From contig NZ_JADCKB010000003.1 in assembly GCF_014982785.1 (NCBI RefSeq), positions 1 to 64,000 on the forward strand: 64,000 nt of DNA, read 5' to 3'. The notes under the pieces were generated by a model. It was not told the DNA's origin. It did not search any database and was given only the letters and a program-made list of their open reading frames with translations. This DNA comes from Ructibacterium gallinarum (GTDB lineage: Bacteria; Bacillota; Clostridia; Monoglobales; Monoglobaceae). Shown piece by piece: positions 17,531 to 24,408 of this stretch. Position numbers and translations under genes: made by a program. How positions within the stretch are numbered: position 1 is the first letter of the stretch; each line of letters opens with the position of its first letter.

Positions 17531-19651
17531 TTAATTCTTCTTTTTGGTTTTCTGTTCCGGTTTACGCACATAATCACAGTCCGGATTAAAACATTTATAG
17601 CTTACAGGCCCTCTGCGCCGAAACGCCCGTACCTTCATCAAAACACCGCCGCATTGCGGACATTTCTCCTTGGTGGGCTCATCCCAGGAAATAAAGTCAC
17701 ATTTCGGACTGTTTTCACAGGTGTAAAAAACAGTCCCCTTTTTCGATTTCCGAATCAGAACCTTTCCGCCGCATTTAGGGCAAGGCGCATCCAATTCTTG
17801 GGTAATCGCTTTTGTGTTTCGACATTCCGGAAAACCTGGACATGCCAAAAATTTTCCAAATTTACCCTGTTTATACACCATCATGCGTCCGCATTTCTCA
17901 CAAGGAATATCCGAAACCTCGTCTTTAATTTCAATATTTCCAATTTTTTCTTCTGCTTCCGCAAGGGTTTTGGAAAATGGTCCATAAAAATCCTCTATGA
18001 CTTTTTTCCATTTTGTTTCACCATCTGCTACCGTTTCGATCTTATCTTCCATGTTCGCAGTAAATTCAACATCAACGATCTCTTCAAAATTCTCTTTCAG
18101 AAGGTCTGTCACGATATACCCAAGCTCTGTTGGATACAGCGACTTTCCATCCCTTGCGACGTATCCCCGGGCGGTGATGGTGGCTAAAGTCGGAGCATAC
18201 GTACTAGGCCGGCCAATACCGTCCTCTTCCATAGCTTTAACCAAAGACGCCTCTGTGTATCTTGCCGGCGGCTGGGTGAAATGTTGCTGAGGATCCAGTT
18301 CTTTTAATAACAGCGGCTGATTTTCTGTCAGCGCCGGTATTTTTTTTGCTTTTTCCTCTTCCTCGTCCCGGCCTTCTACATACAGTGTCATGAACCCTGC
18401 AAATTTAATTTCGGATCCAGTTGCCTTTGCCAAATACCGGTCACCGCAGAGGATATCCGCCGTCACAGAATCCAATACGGCATCCGCCATCTGAGAAGCC
18501 ATAAACCGAAGCCAAATCAAACGATATAGCTTATACAGATCTGGCTTTAGTTTTTCTTTATATTTTTCAGGGGTATTGGCACAAACGGTTGGCCGAATTG
18601 CCTCGTGGGCATCTTGGGCGCTCTTTTTTGCCCGGTATTGCTTGGGGCTCTTTGGCACAAATACCTGACCATACTGCTTTGCAATAAACGCCAGCGCTTC
18701 GTTTTGCGCAACAGTCGAAATACGCAAAGAATCCGTACGCATATAGGTAATATATCCCATTTCATAAAGCTGCTGCGCCGCAATCATGGTTCGCCGGGAG
18801 GTAAAATTCAGCTTTCGTGACGCCTCCTGCTGCAAGGTACTGGTGGTAAACGGCGGAGCGCTGCGCCGTTTCGTTTCCTTGCGCACCACAGATTTCACTC
18901 GGTAATCTGCAGATTTTAAATATTCCGCAATCTGCATTGCTGTTTCTTCATCGGGAAGCGGAAGCTTTTTCCCGTCAGCCGTTCCGTAAAACTTTGCACC
19001 AAAGGGAAGCTTGCCTTTGTCATTGGTCAGCTTGAGATCAATGCTCCAATATTCTACCGGTTGAAAGGCATCGATTTCCCGTTCCCGATCCACCACGAGA
19101 CGGACAACTACAGACTGCACACGTCCGGCACTCAAACCTTTTTTTACCTTTTTCCAAAGCAAAGGGCTGATTTTATAACCCACAATCCTATCAAGAACCC
19201 TGCGCGCCTGCTGCGCATCTACCAGGTTCATATCAATAGGTCGGGCTTCTTTCACGGCTTCCTTAACCACATCTTTTGTAACTTCATTAAAAGTAATTCT
19301 ACATTTTGAAGCCGGATCTATTCCCAAAACATTTGCAAGATGCCACGAAATGGCTTCTCCTTCCCGGTCAGGGTCGGTTGCCAAAAATACTTTGTCTGAT
19401 GCTTTTGCTTTTTTCTTTAGCTTAGCAATCAAATCTCCTTTACCACGAATGGTAATATATTTAGGTTCAAAATCATGTTCCAGATCTACACCAAGCTGAC
19501 TTTTGGGGAGATCGCGAACATGCCCCATGGTTGCTTCAATGGTATAGCCACTGCCGAGGTATTTTTTTACAGAGTCCACCTTAGTTGGCGACTCAACGAT
19601 TACCAGCTTTTTCTTAGCCGTTGTGGTTTTTGCAGCCTTTTTTTCGGCCAT
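17531..19651 (-). CDS. topA: DNA topoisomerase I
   Basis: About 706 residues; relaxes negative supercoils through a 5'-phosphotyrosine. N-terminal Toprim domain ([31 protein letters not shown]), then [13 protein letters not shown], and the catalytic Tyr in [10 protein letters not shown] near residue 300. Three C-terminal four-Cys zinc fingers follow ([24 protein letters not shown]). The start at 19651 (MAEKK) has AGGAGGAGG just upstream; the ATG at 19675 overlaps the dprA end and lacks a good site. The short Lys/Ala/Thr-rich N-terminal tail is typical. Confidence 0.95.
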   Translation of the reverse strand: MAEKKAAKTTTAKKKLVIVESPTKVDSVKKYLGSGYTIEATMGHVRDLPKSQLGVDLEHDFEPKYITIRGKGDLIAKLKKKAKASDKVFLATDPDREGEAISWHLANVLGIDPASKCRITFNEVTKDVVKEAVKEARPIDMNLVDAQQARRVLDRIVGYKISPLLWKKVKKGLSAGRVQSVVVRLVVDREREIDAFQPVEYWSIDLKLTNDKGKLPFGAKFYGTADGKKLPLPDEETAMQIAEYLKSADYRVKSVVRKETKRRSAPPFTTSTLQQEASRKLNFTSRRTMIAAQQLYEMGYITYMRTDSLRISTVAQNEALAFIAKQYGQVFVPKSPKQYRAKKSAQDAHEAIRPTVCANTPEKYKEKLKPDLYKLYRLIWLRFMASQMADAVLDSVTADILCGDRYLAKATGSEIKFAGFMTLYVEGRDEEEEKAKKIPALTENQPLLLKELDPQQHFTQPPARYTEASLVKAMEEDGIGRPSTYAPTLATITARGYVARDGKSLYPTELGYIVTDLLKENFEEIVDVEFTANMEDKIETVADGETKWKKVIEDFYGPFSKTLAEAEEKIGNIEIKDEVSDIPCEKCGRMMVYKQGKFGKFLACPGFPECRNTKAITQELDAPCPKCGGKVLIRKSKKGTVFYTCENSPKCDFISWDEPTKEKCPQCGGVLMKVRAFRRRGPVSYKCFNPDCDYVRKPEQKTKKKN

Positions 19652-19671
19652 TTTATCCTCCTCCTGACTTT

Positions 19672-20958
19672 TCATTCACAGTTTATTGTTCCAGACGAAA
19701 GCAAACAGTCTGGCTGCAAACAATACATATTTCCAACACTTTGAGATACCATTCTTTTCATTTGTAAAATAATAAGCAGGCCGCTCAAGGTTCCGGCAGG
19801 TAAGCCACAACAATCAGCAATCGCATCAAATGAAACTTTCTTTTCTTGTTCCCAAAGATACCAAAGTACTTTCTTTTCATTTTCATTGAAATCATTTTTT
19901 TCTAAGAATGCAGCAAAGATTTTCCTATCTTTTACCGGAGCAGCAGATTTAGAAGTCGTTTCTTCTACTTGAGATTGCGGAGCAAACACAGGGACTGGTT
20001 TTTTACGCTTTGCTTCCGGAAGCAAATTGCCAACCACAGGTTTCCCTTTTAAATGCATTCCATAATCCAGCATTTCCGGATAAACACCAATATATTCTTC
20101 CACCACATCCAATCCGCTGGTTACCAGTTTAGCGCCGTCTGCAATCAAAGCATTCGGCAATTCTGAAAGTAGCTCAGTTGGTTTAGAAGGGACAGCAAAT
20201 ACATCACGGTTTGACTCATGCGCCAGTTTAATTGTTAAAGAAGTACCGCTTTTGTTACGTCCTTCCACAGCAAGAACACCATAAGATAATCCAACCATAA
20301 TCCTGTTACGCTGTTTATAAAAAGGAGCGCGTCCTCGCATTCCCGGCGGGCGTTCCGATAACACCGCACCATGTGTCTGGATATGTTTATAAAGCTCCGT
20401 ATGTTCCGTAGGATAAATCAAATCCACACCACCCGCAAGCAAAGCGATTGTTATTCCGCCCGCTTCCAGTGCACCTGCATGGGCTGCGCCGTCAATACCG
20501 AGCGCCATTCCGCTGATTACAACAATACCACTTTCTGCAAGTTCTCTGCCAAGCCGTTTCGCAATCATTCTGCCTTCATCAGAACAATGACGGGTACCAA
20601 CTACTGCCACACCAATCAGCCTATTCAAATCTGGTAAATCTCCCAAAGCATAAAGCAAGTGCGGTGGATCAGCAATATGCCGGAGACGTTCTGGATAATC
20701 ATCATCTGATATAGAAATCATTTGTATTTTTTTGCTTTCACAGTAATCCTGAAGTCGCTTTGCTTTTTCCAAAGTCCGGTCCATCTGCAAAACATTTTCC
20801 ATTTTCATCAACCGGCAAAATTCCGGATCATAAAAATTTGTATGAAATACCGCTTCAGCACTACCATATCTTTTCAAAATCCGGCTGATTTTCACTGGAT
20901 CATGGCCGCAGTTGATATTCAGCCAAAGCTGATATAACAATTCCATTTCTTTATCCAC
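19672..20958 (-). CDS. dprA: DNA-processing protein DprA
   Basis: About 428 residues; loads RecA on incoming single-stranded DNA during transformation. N-terminal helix-hairpin-helix region, central Rossmann fold (VVGTRHCSDEG, SGMALGIDGAAH, ALLAGGVDLIYPTEH) and a C-terminal winged-helix domain from about residue 360. The start is set at GTG 20958, eight bases after GGAGG; it overlaps the preceding stop by eight bases. ATG at 20946 is the alternative, but its spacing is long. dprA-topA-trmFO is the normal clostridial order. No other competence genes are in the window. Confidence 0.9.
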   Translation of the reverse strand: MDKEMELLYQLWLNINCGHDPVKISRILKRYGSAEAVFHTNFYDPEFCRLMKMENVLQMDRTLEKAKRLQDYCESKKIQMISISDDDYPERLRHIADPPHLLYALGDLPDLNRLIGVAVVGTRHCSDEGRMIAKRLGRELAESGIVVISGMALGIDGAAHAGALEAGGITIALLAGGVDLIYPTEHTELYKHIQTHGAVLSERPPGMRGRAPFYKQRNRIMVGLSYGVLAVEGRNKSGTSLTIKLAHESNRDVFAVPSKPTELLSELPNALIADGAKLVTSGLDVVEEYIGVYPEMLDYGMHLKGKPVVGNLLPEAKRKKPVPVFAPQSQVEETTSKSAAPVKDRKIFAAFLEKNDFNENEKKVLWYLWEQEKKVSFDAIADCCGLPAGTLSGLLIILQMKRMVSQSVGNMYCLQPDCLLSSGTINCE

Positions 20959-21751
20959 GATCTCTTCCTCCCTGAGGACGCAGGAAATACATGGCAATAC
21001 CTGCCGCAACCGCAGCATTGAGAGATTCAACCTTCCCTTCCATGGATATTTTCACCCTAATATCTGCGTAGTTAAGCACCTCATCCGATACGCCGAAAGC
21101 CTCGCTTCCTATCACCAAAGCCCGTGGCCCCACAATTTCAGCCTGTTCCAATGATACAGAATGCTTTAAGGCTGTCACCGCTATTGTAAAGCCATGCTGT
21201 TTTAAAGCAGGCAAAAGAGCTTCCACCTGTCCTCCTGACAAACAATGCATCCGAAACAAAGATCCCATCGTCGAACGTACCGTTTTTGGATTATATAAAT
21301 CCGTACATCCTTTCAAAAGACAGACACAAGATACTCCTGCCGCTTCTGCAGTACGTATGATAGTGCCTAAGTTTCCGGGGTCAGCTATACCGTCTAAAAT
21401 CAACACAAAAGTTTGCTTCTCCCAATCTGGCACAACAAATTCCGGCATACGCAAGACAACACCGATTCCCTGCGGAGACTCGGTGTTACAAATTTCCAGG
21501 AAAAGGCTTTCTCTGGCAGTATATACAGTTTTTCCTTTTTCGTCAAGTGAATTTATGAAAATTTTATTTTTTTCTGCAAATTCATCAGAAACAATAATAA
21601 ATTGGATCTCTGCTTCTGCATCTAGCAACGCTTCCTGTACCATACGCATTCCTTCAGCAAAATAGAGGCCGGAATCAATCCGGCCCTTCTTTCTGCGCAA
21701 AGAACGTATCAACTTCAGGTTTTTATTATCACGGCTCGAAATAGGGATCAA
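20951..21751 (-). CDS. TrmH/SpoU-family RNA 2'-O-methyltransferase
   Basis: A 266-residue SPOUT methyltransferase. N-terminal substrate-binding domain (SLRRKKGRIDSGLYFAEG), then the knotted catalytic domain with motif 1 DGIADPGNLGTIIRTAEAAG, motif 2 VIGSEAFGVSDEVL, and motif 3 VESLNAAVAAGIAMY. It resembles the RlmB/TsnR-like group, which acts on 23S rRNA; the exact base cannot be told. The start is TTG at 21751, preceded by AAGGTGA. It follows folT by 18 bases. Confidence 0.88.
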   Translation of the reverse strand: MIPISSRDNKNLKLIRSLRRKKGRIDSGLYFAEGMRMVQEALLDAEAEIQFIIVSDEFAEKNKIFINSLDEKGKTVYTARESLFLEICNTESPQGIGVVLRMPEFVVPDWEKQTFVLILDGIADPGNLGTIIRTAEAAGVSCVCLLKGCTDLYNPKTVRSTMGSLFRMHCLSGGQVEALLPALKQHGFTIAVTALKHSVSLEQAEIVGPRALVIGSEAFGVSDEVLNYADIRVKISMEGKVESLNAAVAAGIAMYFLRPQGGRDRG

Positions 21752-21769
21752 GGGTTCACCTTCTTTATA

Positions 21770-22465
21770 TTATGCACGAGCTTTAAACAGCTGGAACTGC
21801 TGCGCAAATTTTAATACCGCATAAACCACCGCTGTTTGTATTGGAAGCAACAACAAGTTTTTAAGGATTCTGGCAGGCAAAATACCAATAAAACCACTTC
21901 CGACAGTAGGCGCCAGTGCAATGGAATTTAACAATATATTAGAAAGAACAATAACAAGCAGCTTAGCCAGAAAAACGCGCCATAAAGTCACTGGCCTGCG
22001 GTATAGCACAAATCCATAAATCATTCCAGATATTCCGACGCACATGGAATAAGTTGGCATATAGGCGCCTCCTACGGGATTGAGCATATAAGATAAAATA
22101 TCCTGAAACACTCCTGTTACACAGCCAGCCAAAGGTCCAAACATCATGGTAACCACTGGCTGCGTTACAAATCCAAAACCTACACGCAGATAAGAGCTGA
22201 GCCATAAATTAAAATATCCAAGCACAATATTCAGCGTCACCATCATAGCACAAATCACCATAGTCCTAGGTTTTCGTATCTGCTGTTTAAACTCAGCGCC
22301 ATATTTTATCACGCAATAACCCAAAACCAACAAGAAAACAACAGTAACAACTGCAGCACTGATCCATGCATTAGAAAGAAAATCAAAAACATGGTGCACA
22401 GGTTCTAATACGAATTTTAGCATTCCCTTCCAGCTATCCATTAAAGCATCAAATTTTTCGCTCAT
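21770..22465 (-). CDS. folT: ECF transporter substrate-binding protein for folate
   Basis: A 231-residue membrane S-component of an energy-coupling-factor transporter, with about six membrane helices after a hydrophobic N-terminal segment. The stretches LNIVLGYFNLWL, VGFGFVTQPVVTMMFGP and GPLAGCVTGVFQDILSYMLNP fit the folate-specific FolT group. The specificity is supported by the tetrahydrofolate riboswitch directly upstream. The shared EcfA/EcfT module must be encoded elsewhere. The AAGGAGGT site of the ATG at 22465 is the presumed target of the riboswitch. Confidence 0.9.
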   Translation of the reverse strand: MSEKFDALMDSWKGMLKFVLEPVHHVFDFLSNAWISAAVVTVVFLLVLGYCVIKYGAEFKQQIRKPRTMVICAMMVTLNIVLGYFNLWLSSYLRVGFGFVTQPVVTMMFGPLAGCVTGVFQDILSYMLNPVGGAYMPTYSMCVGISGMIYGFVLYRRPVTLWRVFLAKLLVIVLSNILLNSIALAPTVGSGFIGILPARILKNLLLLPIQTAVVYAVLKFAQQFQLFKARA

Positions 22466-22470
22466 ATAAT

Positions 22471-22640
22471 AAAATACCTCCTTAAAAATTCACTGCTAGC
22501 ACAGCAAAAAGAGGTATTTTTCTGTGTAACAGCGGGATGCGGTATCCACACCGCGACAAAAAGTACTTCGTCCGATTATCAACTCCCTGTATAACCGGCA
22601 CTGAAAGCCCAAAGGCTAACGCGTGGATACCTACTCTGTA
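22471..22640 (-). promoter_or_regulatory. Tetrahydrofolate riboswitch with Shine-Dalgarno-masking arm, upstream of folT
   Basis: The minus-strand RNA from 22640 reads AGAGUAG, an eight-pair stem (GGUAUCCA, 22624-22631, with UGGAUACC, 22541-22548), GCGUUA, a variable arm, CGCGGUG, then GCAUCC-CGCU. These are the conserved blocks of the folT-type THF aptamer, in order. After the aptamer, 22511-22520 is exactly complementary over ten bases to 22471-22480, which holds the folT ribosome site. The masking arm itself can sit in the loop of a CACAG/CUGUG hairpin. Control of translation by folate is inferred from this pairing. Confidence 0.85.
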
Positions 22641-22663
22641 AAATAAAAAGTTTTACGTATAAA

Positions 22664-22730
22664 GAAATTCCCCAGTCCGCCAAAACAAATGGTGCATACT
22701 GCACCTCAGCTAAGGCTGCTGAAGAATTTC
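22664..22730 (-). ncRNA. Three-way-junction RNA structure between rplT and folT
   Basis: A perfect seven-pair closing helix (22724-22730 with 22664-22670) encloses two perfect hairpins: UCAGC/GCUGA around a seven-base loop (22706-22722), and GGUGCA/UGCACC around a three-base loop (22691-22705). It starts ten bases after the rplT stop. It has no proper T-run, so it is not an ordinary terminator. It could be a processed 3' element, an attenuator or part of a longer leader for folT. Not recognised as a known family. Confidence 0.4.
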
Positions 22731-22746
22731 AAAAAACAGTCTCAGA

Positions 22747-23091
22747 TTAGCGAACCTGATCTACCAGCTTTTTAAAAGCTTCCGGATCAGAAATGGCAAT
22801 TTCAGAAAGCATCTTTCTGTTAATTTCAATCCCTTTCTGCTTTAATCCGTTCATAAATCTGCTATAGCTCATTCCGTTTGCACGGGTTGCCGCATTAATA
22901 CGCGCAATCCACAGCTGTCTAAATTCTCTTTTCTTTGCTTTTCTATCTCTATAAGCATAAACCAAAGACTTCATGACTGCTTGATTTGCAGTTTTATACA
23001 GCTTGCTTTTAGCACCTCTGTAGCCTTTTGCAAGCTTTAAAATTTTCTTATGTCTGGCGCGGGTTTTCATAGCGCCCTTTACTCTTGCCAT
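22747..23091 (-). CDS. rplT: Ribosomal protein L20
   Basis: A 114-residue, highly basic protein of the large subunit, of normal length. It opens [19 protein letters not shown] and carries [16 protein letters not shown], where it binds 23S rRNA. AAGGAG lies ahead of the ATG. In Bacillota L20 represses its own operon by binding the infC leader, and a terminator-type leader is present here upstream of infC. Confidence 0.97.
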   Translation of the reverse strand: MARVKGAMKTRARHKKILKLAKGYRGAKSKLYKTANQAVMKSLVYAYRDRKAKKREFRQLWIARINAATRANGMSYSRFMNGLKQKGIEINRKMLSEIAISDPEAFKKLVDQVR

Positions 23092-23158
23092 AATAAAAAG
23101 CTCCTTTCTCTAATCACATTCCACATCACGTAATTCGTGACAAAGTCCAAATAACATC

Positions 23159-23356
23159 TTATTTATAAGGCATCATACTTTTAATTGTTGCCTCATTGGC
23201 AGCAGCAAGATAACCGCCTTTTCTCAGATGTCTTTTACGCTTGGTAGACTTTTTGTTCAGAATGTGACTTCTGTAAGCCTTACCTCTTTTGACTTTACCA
23301 TTTTTGGTGATACCAAAACGTTTTGCCGCGCCTCTGTGTGTCTTAATTTTAGGCAT
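23159..23356 (-). CDS. rpmI: Ribosomal protein L35
   Basis: A 65-residue basic protein. [14 protein letters not shown] at the start and [10 protein letters not shown] near the end are typical of L35. The start is at 23356, with AAGGAGAGG before it; the longer frame to 23389 would run into the infC stop region and has no ribosome site. It lies in the conserved order infC-rpmI-rplT. Confidence 0.97.
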   Translation of the reverse strand: MPKIKTHRGAAKRFGITKNGKVKRGKAYRSHILNKKSTKRKRHLRKGGYLAAANEATIKSMMPYK

Positions 23357-23391
23357 AGTATTCCTCTCCTTCCATCGAATTAAGTTCAAAA

Positions 23392-23907
23392 CTAAGCTTT
23401 TTTGGGTGATAATATCATAGCCATGCTGCGTCCTTCCAGCTTGATGTCCTTATCGGCACCGCCGACTTCTCCAACAGCATCACGAAACCGCACCAAAATA
23501 TCTTTTCCAAGTGCACTGTGCGTAATCTCACGGCCACGGAAACGAACAGATACCTTTACCTTGTCCCCGCTCTTTAAAAATTTGATCGCCTGATTCAGCT
23601 TGGTGTTAAAATCATGGTCATCAATATTAGGAGTAAGCCGGACTTCTTTCAGCCCAACCACTTTTTGATTTTTACGGTTTTCCTTTTCCTTTTTTGCCAA
23701 TTCAAATTTGTGTTTGCCGTAGTCCATAATCTTACATACCGGTGGTTTCGCCTGAGGAGCAATTTTTACCAGATCCAAGTTGTTTTCTTCCGCCATCGCC
23801 TGAGCAACACTGTTTGCAACAATTCCAAGCTGCTCGCCATTTACTCCGATCAGACGGACCTCCTTATCCCTGATTTCCTCATTAATCATCAACTCTTGCG
23901 TTGCTAT
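23392..23907 (-). CDS. infC: Translation initiation factor IF-3, apparent AUA start
   Basis: IF-3 keeps 30S subunits free and discriminates against poor start codons. The frame gives [21 protein letters not shown], matching IF-3 N termini. The only start with a proper ribosome site (GGAGGT, 23916-23921, eight bases away) is an ATA at 23905-23907, giving 171 residues. TTG at 23892 and ATG at 23889 are more than 20 bases from the site and would cut into the family N terminus. infC genes are known for AUU-type starts that allow autocontrol, so an AUA here fits that logic. N-terminal domain, linker with [12 protein letters not shown]-terminal domain with [10 protein letters not shown]. Confidence 0.9.
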   Translation of the reverse strand: MATQELMINEEIRDKEVRLIGVNGEQLGIVANSVAQAMAEENNLDLVKIAPQAKPPVCKIMDYGKHKFELAKKEKENRKNQKVVGLKEVRLTPNIDDHDFNTKLNQAIKFLKSGDKVKVSVRFRGREITHSALGKDILVRFRDAVGEVGGADKDIKLEGRSMAMILSPKKA

Positions 23908-23973
23908 TTCAAAACACCTCCAAAAATAAGCTTAATTGAGCAGTATGTCACATTTGCGCATTTTCCTAACATC

Positions 23974-24001
23974 AAAAAAACGAAGCACAAACAATGCTCC
24001 G
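23974..24001 (-). terminator. Attenuator terminator in the infC leader
   Basis: On the minus strand an eight-pair hairpin with two G-U pairs (23994-24001 with 23981-23988) is followed by seven Ts (23974-23980). It lies between the promoter and infC, so it must be read through for expression. This is the arrangement of the L20-controlled infC leader of Bacillota. The leader also holds a GAAG/CTTC hairpin region near 24060-24090. Confidence 0.75.
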
Positions 24002-24102
24002 CTTCCTATGTTACTATCAGTATACAATATCTATTTTGATATAAGGAAACCCTTTTGCCATAAGCGAAGGGGAGAAGCGGATGACTTCTGCTTTACTAAA
24101 TT

Positions 24103-24131
24103 ATTTTACCACATATGTTTTTTCCTGTCAA
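24103..24131 (-). promoter_or_regulatory. Sigma-A promoter of infC-rpmI-rplT
   Basis: TTGACA (24126-24131) and TAAAAT (24103-24108) are 17 bases apart. The leader to the infC start is about 190 bases and carries the attenuator. Confidence 0.8.
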
Positions 24132-24146
24132 GTATTTTTTATATAA

Positions 24147-24180
24147 CAATCGGCGCTATTTTAAAAAATAGCACCGATTG
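24147..24180 (-). terminator. Hairpin between tRNA-Arg and the infC promoter
   Basis: A stem of about 16 pairs with one mismatch (CAATCGG...CCGATTG) and a tiny loop lies right after the tRNA 3' end in its direction. The T-run is imperfect. It would insulate infC from the tRNA transcript. Confidence 0.55.
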
Positions 24181-24187
24181 CTATTGG

Positions 24188-24261
24188 TACGCCCGATGCG
24201 ATTCGAACGCACGACCTTCAGAGTCGGAGTCTGACACTCTATCCAGCTGAGCTACGGGCGC
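24188..24261 (-). tRNA. tRNA-Arg (anticodon CCG)
   Basis: A full cloverleaf can be drawn: acceptor GCGCCCG with CGGGCGT (closing G-U), D arm GCTC...GAGT, anticodon stem TCAGA/TCTGA with loop CTCCGAC, T arm GTGCG-TTCGAAT-CGCAT. The anticodon CCG reads CGG arginine codons. CCA is not encoded. Confidence 0.95.
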
Positions 24262-24333
24262 ATACAACAAAAGATAGTATAGCATATTTGACAGGGTTTG
24301 GCAAGCTTTTTTTTAAATTTTTTTATTTTCTTG

Positions 24334-24376
24334 GCTCCGATTCATATCACTGTGGGACTTTACTACAAATCGGAGC
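24334..24376 (-). terminator. Hairpin after the tandem carboxypeptidase gene
   Basis: A nine-pair perfect stem (24368-24376 with 24334-24342) with a 25-base loop follows the 24409 stop. Only a weak, A-interrupted T tract follows, so terminator function is tentative. Confidence 0.35.
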
Positions 24377-24408
24377 AACATAAAACCTGAACATAAATCC
24401 AAAAACAT

